Below are positions 1-10,899 of a stretch of DNA of 64,000 nucleotides, piece by piece. A program made the translations under genes and the position numbers. The stretch's first letter is position 1, and every line of letters starts with the position of its first letter. The DNA lies in the NCBI RefSeq assembly GCF_018873765.1, contig NC_057919.1:60425484-60489483 (forward strand), in the 5' to 3' direction. Source of the DNA: Telopea speciosissima. Taxonomy: Eukaryota > Streptophyta > Magnoliopsida > Proteales > Proteaceae. Below the pieces are notes generated by a model. It did no database searches. It was not told where the DNA came from and saw nothing but the letters and a program-made list of their open reading frames with translations.

Positions 1-3000
1 AAGACTTAAAGGCATTTTATCAGGCCATGCAGATATATGAAGTATCTAATGTTGGGGTAAAGCGAAAGAGTGAGTATCTCGGAGGGCTTGATACCCAACA
101 GTATGGGAGGGGTAAACGAGCTAGAGAGGTTGGTGGATTATGTCTGATTTTTAGAGTAACTTTGGCTTATGTGGATGCTGTTGTCGTTATTGTATTGTCT
201 GCCTTTGAATTCCTCAGGTACGTTCCTATGAAGATAAGTGGACAGAAGAGGAATTTGAGAAGATGTGTGAGGTTGATTCCCCAGAGTCTCCCATACACAA
301 GGAAGAAACAATCCCCAAGAATATGGCAATGGATGCCAGTGCCTCAAGAGTTGGTAACACAGATCCTCCATCTTTTGCACCACTGCTGTCCACAGAACCA
401 TCACAGCTTCCTGGCAAAGAGTTGCCACCAACATCCAGACGAGGGCGTGGTAGGCCAAAAAGGCCAGCAGCAACAGAAGCAGCTACCTCCCGATCTGCAG
501 GGGTTTTTCCTGCACCTTCTGAAACTGTCGACAAACTGGACAGGGGATCTCAAGGAGGAATCAGTCCAGCTCTTACTCCCACTCCTTCAAATGGTATTTT
601 TCCTGGTTCTGTTACTACCAAAGATCTTGGTGGAACTACACAACATGAGATCAGCAGTGGAGCTGCCACTGGTTCATTCGTCACTACTCCTGTACCTTCT
701 GTCCCCATGCAAGCTAAGGGACAAAGCAGGAAGGCCCAAAGTAGCTCAGAAGCACCTAGGTGCAGGGGGAAGAAACAATGTTCAGGATCACCAGCTGATC
801 AGAAAATGCCAACAGAAAGAGGCATTGTATCTGATAGCTCTCTAGCTGCTTTAGCTCATGACAATCAAAAGGTTGTAAGACCATCTGGCACTTCAAATGC
901 TCCTATTGGCATCAGCCCTGACTTCAACTCCATTTCCAGAATTCCAAAGGAGATGGGCATTATGTCAGACAGCTCTCAAAAATCTGCTTCTGCGACACAG
1001 AAGTTAGTGAATAGACCACATAATACTTCAAATGGCCCGACTATTGTTAGTTTTGAGGTAAATCCATTCACTGGGCTACCAAAAGTGGTTGAATTAGTTC
1101 CAGTTCGAACTACATTGCCTTCCTTATCTCAGGAGAAATACATGAGAGTGGGACCTAGCTTGGACAAAAAGAAAACAGAGATAGTTCCCATTTCTGGGAC
1201 AAAATCAGCTCCTAGTGAGACCTCATCAACAGCAAAAACAAGTTCAGTGGAATCAAGCAAGAATGAAGGTGTGAAGGTCAGTGTGCTGCCTGCTGGGCAA
1301 GATCCTACGGTTTCCCATTCATCTACACCTGTGATGTCTGCATTGGCACAAGATTTGATTGAGAGGAGATCCCATCGTATGGGGATCCTGGATAAGCAAA
1401 AAGCATCTGAAAAAGCAGAACCTCTTTCTGTTCAAACCCCTCAAAAAGCTGGATGTAGTTTTGATGCCTCAAGAACAGTGCCTACCAGTGGCTCCATTCC
1501 TGAAAGGTCTGTGTATTTGGACCTTCCTACGGTCAAACCTGTTGAATTTGTTGCGGGCCAAGATAATGTGCACTTGGGCAATGCATCTGGTATTTGCCTT
1601 CAGAGTATGAAGAATGAGAAACATTCAGTCCCTGCTCGCCTGCATCACATGAAATCTGTTGCTGATAAAGATAAGCCCAAGTTACCTGTCCTAGTCAAGC
1701 GAGGCACTAAAAGAAAAGATTTAGGAGTTTCCAATGCGAAACAAGCTGCTATTGCAATTAAGAGCTCAAACGTTGTAGTACCTTCAGTCCATGCTCCCAT
1801 TGTGGGATCACAGGTGGCAGAAGGGAATAGGAGCAGTGTGAAAGCCATCACCATGAAAGATAAACCAGATAATGATTCTAAGAAAGTGGGAAATGTTATT
1901 GATGACAAAGGTGAAAGACTGTTACCTGTTATAATATCTAACCAGAGGTCAAACTCAACCGAGAAATCAGATATTTCTACCCAGAGCAAGCCACCACCCG
2001 ATACATCAACATTGCAGGAGAACTGTGCCATTTCCATGGATGAGAACTCTGTATGTGCAGAATCCAATACAGAGGGGAATTTGACCTCTCAGCAATTCTG
2101 TGAGGTCCCTCCTCTCAAGGTGGTATCTACCCAGGAGGCAAATTCTAATCGGATATCTTCTCAAGAGAAGCAGCATTTAACTTTTTCTCCAATAGCTGAA
2201 AATACCACCAGTTCTGTGGACAATACGACTGCATGTGCGAAGCCAACAGAAGTCGAAATAAAAAATGATGGTCACAGCCATGTGTCCAATTTAATTTCGA
2301 GCAAGAAGCCAAAGCTGACAGAGAAATCAAATCTTCCTGCTGAAAGTGTGCGACAGCCAGGTACATCAACCTTGCAGGAGAATGCTATCATTTCTATGGA
2401 GAATATCTCAGATTGTATGTGTGCTAATGCAAGGAGAAATTGCTCAACTGAGAAACTTTGTAAGATCGCTCCTCCTGACATGGACGACAAGCTACCGACA
2501 TTGCCATCACTTTATGAGAGTGCTGCTAGTTCTTTGGAAAAGAGCTCTACAAAGTCAATGAAAGCCAAATCATCACCAAATGATGGAATCTCTCTATCTG
2601 AAATGCCAGACTTACTTTCTAAAAACCTGCCTGTATCTCCATCTGGTCAGCTTTGTCAATCTGTCCAGCAGATCACTGAATTTTCTGGTACTCATGGTGT
2701 AGATGGTCGTTCTGTGGGTTCTATTAATCTAGAAAATACTGATGATGCTAAGCAGCTGGAAGGAACTATTGTATGTCAAGGTGAAGCACAAAGACATGAT
2801 ATTGTCCAATCTGTACTATCTGGGAGTGGCCAAGCTTCTCAAACCAATAAGCAGGTCTCTGTTCCTCCTAAAAAAGATGACAGTTCTTTACTCGATGATA
2901 ATGAAGTACCCAATCTAGCTGACACCACTCCAACTGAATTTGCTTCTAGCCAGCTCTCTCAAACAGATGACAAGATCCCCAATACTGCTAGTAATGGTAC

Positions 3001-6000
3001 ATCTGATACAGATCATGTTATTCCAGGGCATGCTGATGATGCAAATAGACCTGAAGGAGCTACTGTACTTCGTCCAGGTGAAGCAAAACATGATACTGAT
3101 CCATCTATGCCTAGGAGTGGTCAGGTTCCTCTATTGGATGAGCAGCTCTCTGATCCTCCTGGTACTCAGGATGCATATGGTGATCCTGATGGTTGTACCA
3201 ACTCAGAGCATCTTGGGGATGAAAATTGTTCTAATAAGTCTAATACAACACATGGCCAAATTGAGGTATTTGATCTACCGAATACCATACCCTTTGAAAT
3301 CACATCTGAGAGATGAACAGATCCTCAGTTTGTCTGATGTTCGTGTTACTGCTGATAATTCTGTCTATCAGGTTAAGCCAGAGCATGCTGATGATGTGGA
3401 GAAACCTGAAGGAACTACTGTACTTTGTCAGAGTGAAACAAAACATGATACTGTTCTTCCTATATATGGTAGTGGCGAGGTTCTTCTCCTGGATGAGCAG
3501 GTTTCTGATCCTCCTATTACTCACGATGCACTTGCTGATCCTGATGGTTCTGGGACTTCTGCCAATTCAGAAGATCCTGGGGCAGAAAATTATTCTGAGG
3601 TATATGGTATGACAGATGGTAAAATTGAGGTAATTGATCTACGTAATACTGCACCAATTGTAATTGTATCTAATGAGCTTTCTCAGACAGATGAACAGAT
3701 TCCCTAGTTATCTAATGTTCATGGTGCTGCTGATGATTCTTGTCCATCAGGTTAAGCCAGAGCATGTTCATGATTCGAAGAAACCTGAAGGAACTACTGT
3801 ACTTTGTGAGGATGAAAGAAAACATGATACTGCCCCATCTATGTCTGGGAGTGGTGAGGTTCCTCTAGTGAATGATCAGGTCTCTGATCCTCCTACTGCT
3901 CATGAAGCACATGCTGATCCTGATGGTCCCGTCAATTCAGAGCATCCTGGAGCAGAAAATTGTTCTAAGAAATCTGATATGGCACATGGCCAAAGTGAGG
4001 TGATCTACCTGATACTGCACCAATTAAAGTTCCATCTAATGAGCTTTCTCAGACAGATGAGCAGATCCTCAATTTATCTGATGTTCATATTAATTCTGTT
4101 GGTTCTGTTTATCAGGTTAAGTCGGAGCGTGCTGATGATGTGAAGAAACTTGAAGGAACTACTGTACATTGTCTGGGTGAAGTACAAGACAAGGATGATG
4201 CTACCCCATCAGTATCTTCAAGTGGCCATGCTCTGCAACTAGATGAGCGAGGGATTGATCCTTCTACCCCTCATCATACAGATACTAATAATTTTGACAG
4301 TGCAGGTTATTCAAAACACTTGAATTCTACTGTACATGGTCAGAGCGAAGCACCTAAGCTACCTAATACCACCCCACCTGAACATACATCTAACCAGATC
4401 CATCAAACCGATCTGCAGATCTCCCGTCCCTCAGGGATCCATGTTGTAGATTCTGATCATGCAGTTTCTGCAAATTCAGAAGCTCCAGGGAGGGATGAGG
4501 CCGAGGGACATGATAGCACTGCCCTGCCTTCTCAGAGTGAAGAACCAGAAATACCTGATACTGGAAAATTTGTATTCCACTCAGATTTCTCATTCAGATC
4601 AGGATAACCCTAGTTCTAATATCAGCATTACAGGGGAAGATCAAGGTTCTATGACTGGTGAGAAAGCTGAGTCTTCTGGACTAGATGATTCTATGGGTAT
4701 GAGTAAGATCTTTGTTATGGATCAGACAGGTATTGTTGCTTCAGGTCAGGATTCATCTGACGATAAGTTGGACAGACCTAGTCAAAATGTTGGTGAAATC
4801 AATGGTATTATTCAAGGTCCCGGGGATCTTAAGAAAGTTGACAATGATGGAGATATTCCTATTGAGGCACTCCCTGAACCTAGTCACACTCCAATTGCTT
4901 TGCATGGGGTTCCTTCTGTTGAGGAAAAAATGGTCATAAGCACTTCTGAAGCTGTCAATACAATTAATGGAGCTGTTATTCTAGGTCCTGTATCTTCTGA
5001 GAATGCTGGTGGACATGAAGAACATCCTGGTACTGTGTCAACTGAGCTCACATCTGTTGTGGATTTCCATGGTGATGAATGGGATCTGAAAGCACCTTCC
5101 GTTGGGAGTGGAAACATAGGGTTTCCTTTTGATGAGGATGAATCAGTCAGAGACACTTCAGAAGCTAATGATAAAACTAATGAAGTTGTTTGTCAAGGTC
5201 CTTTATATTCTGAGAAACCTGCTGGAGGTGGAGATCCTCTTATTGTGCCAATTGAACTTGTATCTGTGCAGGATTCCTTTGGTGGTGATAGAAGGGATCT
5301 GGAAGTCTCCTCTGCTGAGGGTGAGAATAAAAGGGTTCCTTCTGATGAAAAAAATTTGGCCACAGACACTTCAGAAGGTAATGGTAACAAAATTAACGAA
5401 GCTGTTAATCAAGGTTCTGTATATTCTGAAAAAGCTGATGAAGGTGGAAATCATCCTGATACTGTGCCATTGCCAATTGAACTCATATCTGGCCAGGAAT
5501 GTCATGGTGATAAAACTGATCCAGAATTGTGTTCTGTCGATGGTGAAAATAAAAGTGTTCCTTTTGATGATGTGGACAGATTTGTCAGAGACGTTTCAGA
5601 TGCTAATGATAAGATTAATGAATCTGTTAGTCAAGATCCTGTATATTTTGAGAAAGCTGATGAAAGTGGAGGTGATCCTAGAATTCTGCCAACAGAACTC
5701 AAATCTGTCCTGGATACCCATGGTGAAAAATTGGATCTGGAAGTCTCATCTGTTGAAAGTGAAAATGAAAGAGTTCTTTTTGATGAAGAGGAAAAATTGG
5801 TCAGAGATGCTTCAGTAGCTAATTATAATAGTAATGAAGCTGTTAGTCATGATCCTGTATATTTTGAGAAAGCTGATGAAGTTGGAGATCATCCTGGTAC
5901 TGTGCGAACTGATCTCACATCTGGCCAGGGTATGCATGGTAATAAATTGGTTCTTGAAGCTTATTCTGTTGAGAGTGAAAATACTAGTGTTCCAATTGAT

Positions 6001-6903
6001 GACAAGGACAAATTAATTGGTGATGCTTCAGAAGCTAATGCTAAAACTGGTGATGCTTGTAGCCAAGATTCTGTATATTCTGAGAATGCTGATAAAGGTA
6101 GAGATCATACTGGTATTGTGCCAACTCAACCCACATCTGGCCAGGATTCTCATGGTGATAAATTGGATCTGGGTCATGAAGGCTCTTCTGTTGAGGGAGA
6201 AAATGAAGGGCGTCTTCTTGATGAAAAAAATATGGTCAGAGATTCTTCAGAAGACAATGATATAATGGATGAGGCTTTTAGTCAAGGTCCTGTGTGTTCT
6301 GAGAAAATTGATGAAAGTGGAATCATTCCAACTCAACTCACATCTTACCAGGATTTCCATGGTGTTAAATTGGATCAGGAAACCTCTTCTGCTAAGATTG
6401 ACAATAAAGAGGTTCCTTCTGATGGACAAAAATTGGTCAGTGACACTTCAGTGTATAATGATATAATTGATGCGGCTGTTAGTCAAGGTCCTGGGTACTC
6501 TGATAAAGCTGCCGAAGTTGGGGATCATCCTTCTATTGTACCAACTCAACTCACATTTGGACAAGGTTCTCATGATGATAAACGGGATTTGGAGGTCTCC
6601 TGTGTTCAGGTTGAAAATATAAGGGTTCCTTCTGATGAAAAAGGATTGATCAGTGATGCTTCAGAAGCTAATGATACAGTGAATGAAGTTGTTAATCATG
6701 GTCCTGTGTCTTCTGAGAAAGTTGAAGGTGATCATACAGGTATTGTGCCAACTAGACTTGCATCTGGCCAGAATATGCATCATGATGAACTAAATCCGGG
6801 AACCCCTTCTGTTGAGGATGAAAATAAAGGTTGTCTTGTTTCAGAATCTGTTCTGCCAGTTTCTGCTACATCTTGCAGTTTGGATACCCTTCCAGAAGAA
6901 TAG
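1..6903 (+). CDS. SYD: SPLAYED-type SWI/SNF chromatin remodeller, C-terminal part (5' end outside window)
   Basis: The first exon (1-128, entering in frame at base 3) reads into the motif GLDTQQYGRGKRARE. An 89-bp intron (129-217) follows, and the protein resumes at 218 with VRSYEDKWTEEEFEKMCE. This block matches the segment after the ATPase domain in plant SYD, a nuclear SWI/SNF-class ATPase. An AT-hook follows at 437-463. From 218 one frame stays open to a TGA at 3314-3316. Further on, long open stretches lie in other frames (3372-3629, 3751-3999, 4116 to about 4570, about 4570 to 6903). They encode an acidic, Ser/Asp/Glu-rich tail built of two repeat arrays. Removing GT-AG segments 3266-3371, 3630-3750 and 4000-4115 joins the first four blocks in frame. 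The frame change near 4570 is not explained this way. The stop used here is TAG 6901-6903. Either the tail is spliced as proposed or it is decaying. The family call is from memory of SYD and is fairly secure; the tail model is inference. Confidence 0.78.
129..217 (+). other. SYD intron between the GRGKRARE and VRSYE exons
   Basis: The segment starts GTTGGT after codon GAG and ends TTCCTCAG before GTA CGT. Removing it joins RARE to VRSYE in phase 0. Reading through it breaks the conserved block. Confidence 0.8.
437..463 (+). other. AT-hook coding motif in SYD
   Basis: The frame encodes RRGRGRPKR. The RGRPKR core is the minor-groove AT-hook signature. In plant SYD proteins an AT-hook follows the ATPase region and contributes to DNA binding. 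Confidence 0.75.
2756..4590 (+). repeat. SYD tail repeat array A, five units of about 295-380 bp
   Basis: The phrase encoding (P/L)EG(T/A)TV recurs at about 2756, 3050, 3405, 3784 and 4149. It is followed by a similar block (GEAKHDT, SGQVPLLDEQ, SDPP, DPDG, NSEHPG). Units 1 and 5 remain open throughout. Units 2-4 lose frame between the codons for E|V (GAG GT) and Q|V (CAG GTT). Divergence between units is moderate, so the array is old. Confidence 0.8.
3266..4115 (+). other. Three intron-like segments in SYD repeat units (3266-3371, 3630-3750, 4000-4115)
   Basis: Each segment begins GAG|GTATTT, GAG|GTAATT or GAG|GTGATC. Each ends in a pyrimidine-rich tract and ATCAG|GTTAAG, with CTGAT branch-like motifs upstream in the first two. 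Excision joins frame 2 to 0 to 1 to 0. The homologous stretch in units 1 and 5 is open coding sequence; there the donor is a weak GAA|GTACCC (unit 1) or is lost (unit 5, GAAGCACC). Both sites sit at codon boundaries of the repeat, so restoration of frame in all three is one coincidence, not three. No transcript data are available here. Confidence 0.5.
4990..6830 (+). repeat. SYD tail repeat array B, nine units of about 71 codons
   Basis: A block encoding roughly T(E/Q)L(T/K)SxQDxHGDK recurs at 5041, 5251, 5476, 5692, 5908, 6124, 6331, 6544 and 6751. Spacings are 210, 225, 216, 216, 216, 207, 213 and 207 bp, all multiples of three. Each unit also carries SVEGEN-, VPxD-, VRDxSEAND- and PVYSEKADE-like phrases. 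The array is open in one frame from about 4580 to 6903, which suggests selection for coding during its expansion. Confidence 0.85.
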
Positions 6904-7222
6904 TGTGAGATTCAAACTCCTGCATCTGATCAAATCAGTGCAGATAGGTGTGACAGAAATTTTGACAAAGTACACATATCAGAATCAGATAATTCTCAGC
7001 TAGTTTCTCCTGATGCAAGTGAGGATCATGAGGGTGATGCTCTCATTGTTTCACTGGGTAGTAGGGTTAAAGAAAATGACAAGGATTAATCATCAGAGTG
7101 GGTGGATATATCCTCATCTCCTTTGCCAAGAAGGGGCCGATAGAAAGAAAGACGGCATGCCTGAGAATATTTCAGTTGGGAGCTCAATAGTGCCAGCTGG
7201 ACCAGATGATGAAGCAGAGTAA
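6904..7222 (+). other. Downstream SYD-like coding remnant after TAG 6901
   Basis: The same frame continues past TAG for 61 codons (about SDQISADRCDRN to VKENDKD) to TAA 7087-7089. It then reads SSEWVDISSSPLPRRGR to a TAG near 7140. A second frame supplies a plausible terminus, DGMPENISVGSS to DDEAE, ending at 7222. This may be the ancestral C-terminus now outside the ORF, or sequence error, or an unrecognised splice. Confidence 0.5.
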
Positions 7223-8009
7223 GGGGCAACCGAAACATTTGTTGTATAATACACTACTATATTTTGGTCTAATGTTATTGCCCATTTTTTATTTTTTTTT
7301 GCTGTAAATGTTATAGTTCACTGTACAAGTCAAAATGGAGGCATGACTTAGTCATCTGTATTCCTGTTCAGTTTGATCATAAGGAAATGCCCCAGCTTCT
7401 GTTAAATGTAAATGACCATGTATATAATCTTTCAGTTCTCTCTGAATTTTTGGTTACTGTCCTTGGTCTTTCCTTAAGTGGTCCAGAGTGCGGTATAACT
7501 TAATCGTGCTCAATCCTTATCTGAAAATTTGTTTGATCCAGGGAGTGATTAAGGCAGGGTTGGAGCTGAGTGCAAAAACTAAAATCCAATCTAGTTCAGC
7601 TTGGGCTCTTAATGCAGATTGAAGGAAGAAGTCTGTACATTCAAGGAGTGTACTGTTCACATGTTACTGTACATGTGAACAGTGTTGTGGGCCCATTTGT
7701 TGATTTATTTAGGTAATGTTTATGCTCATATTTGGGCTTCTGTGATGGAGTTATTTAGCTTCATAAGTCCACCCAGATTCTGCCCAAATAACCATCGTAC
7801 ATGGTTAAAGAAGATATTTTATCAGATTTCATGGGGCCCCACTTAGATTATGTATGGAGTTTTTGTTATTTGCAAAGAAGACGATTAATAGAAGATTTTG
7901 TGGGACCCAGAGATTGACAGTTAGCATGTGAAGGAGAATAGAAGCTGAGTCATTTTTTTATTTTAGTTACCTTCTATTAAGATATTTTTTATTTCCATGT
8001 AATAGATAG
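7223..8009. other. SYD 3' flank and intergenic spacer
   Basis: This is AT-rich sequence with no supported gene. It probably contains the SYD 3' UTR. A perfect 12-bp hairpin lies at 7652-7683 (listed separately). Confidence 0.5.
7652..7683. repeat. Perfect 12-bp inverted repeat
   Basis: The arms ACTGTTCACATG (7652-7663) and CATGTGAACAGT (7672-7683) flank an 8-base loop. Function is unknown. It lies about 0.75 kb after the SYD stop, too far to be claimed as a terminator. Confidence 0.7.
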
Positions 8010-8990
8010 TTACAACAACAATCATAACCGTATCCCAACTAAATGGGGTTGGATACATGGATCTAAGAGGGTCATGACAATAAAAGAAAGAAGAGCACTA
8101 AAATAAAATAAAAATTGTGAAAGGGGTAAATAAAATAAAATAAAATTATTAAAAGAAAAAGTCTAAGCAGTAATCAAAGCAGCATCCTAGGAACACCTCT
8201 TACGAGGGGTCGGCTGCACGGGTCTTTGACCTTCAAATAACTCTATCCATGGTCATACTAGGATCGAGCCCTATCATATGCATATCCTCTTACCACTTCT
8301 CCAATAGTCATTTTAGGCTTGTCCCTACCTCTTTTAGCTCCTGCCAATTGAATCTGGTCACTCTTTCTTATTGGTGCATCCATGGGTCTCCTTTGTACAT
8401 GATCAAACCATCTCAAGCGGCTCTCACGATGCTTGTCCTGGATTGGTGCAACTCCCAATTCGGTTCTAATACAAACATTCCTTACTCTATCTCTTCTAGT
8501 CTTGCCGCACATCCTCCTCAACATCCTCATCTCCGCTACACTCACCTTATCTATATTACTCTTCTTAACTGCCCAACATTCCGCTCCATAAATCATTGGT
8601 GGTCTTATTACTGTCTTGGAGAATTTCCCCTTAAGCTTAATAGGCATGCGTTTGTCACATAAAACTCCTGATGCTCCTCTCCATTTCAACCATCCTACCT
8701 GGGAAACATCATCTTCTATATCACCTTCTTTGTTAAAGGTTGACTTTAGGTATTTAGAGCATTCACTTTGTGGTAGCTCTCGTTCCTCAAATTTCACCAC
8801 TTCATCATCTCTCCTGGTTTGACTGAAGTTACACATCATATATTTAATCTTTGTTTTGCTTAACTTAAAACCTCTTGATTCCAAGTTTGATATCCATAAT
8901 TCCAGCTTTGCATTAGTCAAATGTATTTTTAATTTCAGATTTAAAAAGTAGGATTGTCTTTTAGTTTTAGAAGTTTTCAGTTTTTCCATG
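8010..8990 (-). mobile_element. RTE-type LINE, 5'-truncated 3' end
   Basis: The minus strand encodes 243 residues from 8989 down to 8258. They resemble the C-terminal part of plant RTE/RTE-like reverse transcriptases: SKTKTEYM-like motif (SKTKIKYMMCNFS), KYLKSTFNKEGD, RPPMIYGAECWAVKK, MRMLRRMCGKTRRDRVRN and RLRWFDHVQRRPMDAPIR. A 3' UTR with the phrase CCCAACTAAATGGGGT, typical of these elements, follows at about 8036-8052. The RT catalytic region is missing, so the copy is 5'-truncated. Confidence 0.85.
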
Positions 8991-9012
8991 CAAGGGAGAT
9001 TTTTTATTGTAG

Positions 9013-9230
9013 TTGATTTTTATTAGAGCAAGAGTTTACTATGGAGGAGCGAGGCCCTTGTGCGTGAGGGAGGCAATGAGGGAGCACACGGAAGCATCAT
9101 GGGGGTGGGATTTTCGCGTTTCATTAGGGGTCGGGTGGTCATTTCTTCTCCCACTATGTTTGAGCGTGGGCAATACACTCTCCCACATGAAATTTTTCTC
9201 GTTTTTAATATTTTAAATAAAGAACGACTG
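9013..9230. repeat. Dispersed repeat, related to 42136-42260
   Basis: The stretch around 9072-9145 (GCAATGAGGGAGC, GGAAGCATCA, GGTGGGATTT, TTCAT, GGGGT) aligns by eye with 42168-42245. Both are in the same orientation. The element type is unknown. Confidence 0.45.
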
Positions 9231-10112
9231 TCAAACTTTTATTGAGGTCCCCATCAGTTTCACAAAGGAGTCAGTTGATGTGTGAGGCAGTTACGATGAG
9301 AGACTATGGGTGAGAATCGTGAGATGCCTTAATATGAGAAAGACTACCTATATTCTTCTGCCCCTTCTTCTCCTTCTAATATATCCCCTTTTGTTTTTAT
9401 TTTAATACCTTGTTATCCAATCCTTGTCTGAGTGATTCAAAGCTATTAAGCTATTGCTCAGATCCCCCCATTGGACCCACAGAGGAGTGCATATTTGCTG
9501 CTGATATAGTGGTTGACTGAAGGTCGATCAGTTTCTTGCAACACCATCAAATCTGGGTTTCTAGATAATAGGTTTCATGGAGGTTTTCTTATTTCTGATC
9601 TAGCCATTAGATTGAGTTCACTTTTGGTTTTGTTCATCCCTTGGCCACAGACTACCTTTGCTTAAAGTTTCTTGATCATCCCATGGTTGGATCTTCCTAA
9701 GGTGCTAAGTTACTATTTATGAACCTTACTTGCTATTTTTTAATTCCTATCATAACTCAAGATCCAGTCATGAATAATGGCTGAAATTTTAGAGTAGTGT
9801 TCTATCCTAGGACCCCTACCCTCAACTAGAAGTTCATCCCCATCCAAGTGTTGAGTTACTAATTCTGGAACACTTTTTAATTCTGATCTTTCTTTCTTTT
9901 TTTTTTTTTGATAGATAGGTCCCGAGGAGATTTGAATTTATGACCTCTTAATTATGAGGTGTTGGTCTTTTAAATTTTGGAAAATTTTAATTCTATTTGT
10001 TTTTTTTTTATTTATTTTTTATAGGTCCTACACTATTCTATTCTAAAGGGAAAGAAAGGAGTGAAGCAGGAGGTTTGAACCCAAGACCTCCTAGTAGTAG
10101 GCTGGAGTATTC
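9231..10112. other. Intergenic sequence, no gene recognised
   Basis: AT-rich sequence with poly-T runs near 9900 and 10000. Two phrases near 9915-9960 and 10060-10095 (GAACCCAAGACCTCCTA) resemble worn tRNA-derived SINE B-box surroundings but are too degraded to call. Confidence 0.4.
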
Positions 10113-10496
10113 TGATACGAGCTTGAGAGAATTCAACCCTATAAACCGGCTTACAAGGTGAGGGAATCCAAGAACTTATCAACCCACATTAAGTTTCTCA
10201 TACAACCGATGTGGGATAAATGTGATCGTAACATTCCACCACGCCCCGCAGGTTCGGCGCCCACGTTGATTGGCTTTGTACTAGCTACTAGTCCCGGTCG
10301 AACACTACAATACCGACGTCACCACCTGCGCCGCACGATTGCACCTGAAAGATGTGGTGCTAGCTCTAATACCATTGATACGAGCTTGAGAGAACTCAAT
10401 CCTATAAATCGACTTACAAAGTGAGGGAACCCAAGAAATTATCAACCCACATTAAGTTTCCTATATAACCGATGTGAGATAAATGTGATCATAACA
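10113..10496 (-). mobile_element. TRIM (terminal-repeat retrotransposon in miniature)
   Basis: Two 121-bp direct repeats (10113-10233 and 10376-10496), each beginning TGATACGAGC and ending AACA, enclose 142 bp. Beside the right repeat, 10363-10374 reads GCTCTAATACCA. On the minus strand this is a near-match to the initiator tRNA-Met primer-binding site. The whole element is 384 bp and has no coding capacity, as expected for TRIMs. No clear 5-bp TSD is seen. Confidence 0.85.
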
Positions 10497-10899
10497 TTAT
10501 TTTTTTTCATTGGAGAAATGTGGCTTGAGTTGGATGAATTGAAAGCCTAGGCAGGGTTGTCTTAGCTTTTCGCCTACCGTAGCTGGATACTTTGGCCTAC
10601 TTCCTTTTTGGGGAATTTGTTGTTTTATCCTTTTTACCTACAAAAAATGAATTATTTTTTAGGAAAATAAACTTTAAATAAAACTAGAAAGTTCAAATAT
10701 TGTTAATGTTCTTTACGTTACTATTAGAGAGCTTAAAAGTCCCAGCTGAAGTAGCATATGTATGAGTTAAATTTTTTATATGAGAACTGCTAACTTTCTT
10801 AACCATTACAGACTAGAAAGACTTAGAGAGCAACTTAATATCTGAAAGTAAAGTAAAAAAACCCAAGGCCAATCATTGTGCTAATTAGATTATAATCAT

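Noticed and set aside
138..2490. Minus-strand ORFs opposite the SYD exon
   Set aside because: Shadows of the 1017-codon + frame with no domain. The + frame has the AT-hook and family motifs.
4712..6466. Leu/Lys/Met-rich + ORFs in a second frame over array B
   Set aside because: They are the +1 frame of the same in-phase repeat, and recur only because the unit length is a multiple of three.
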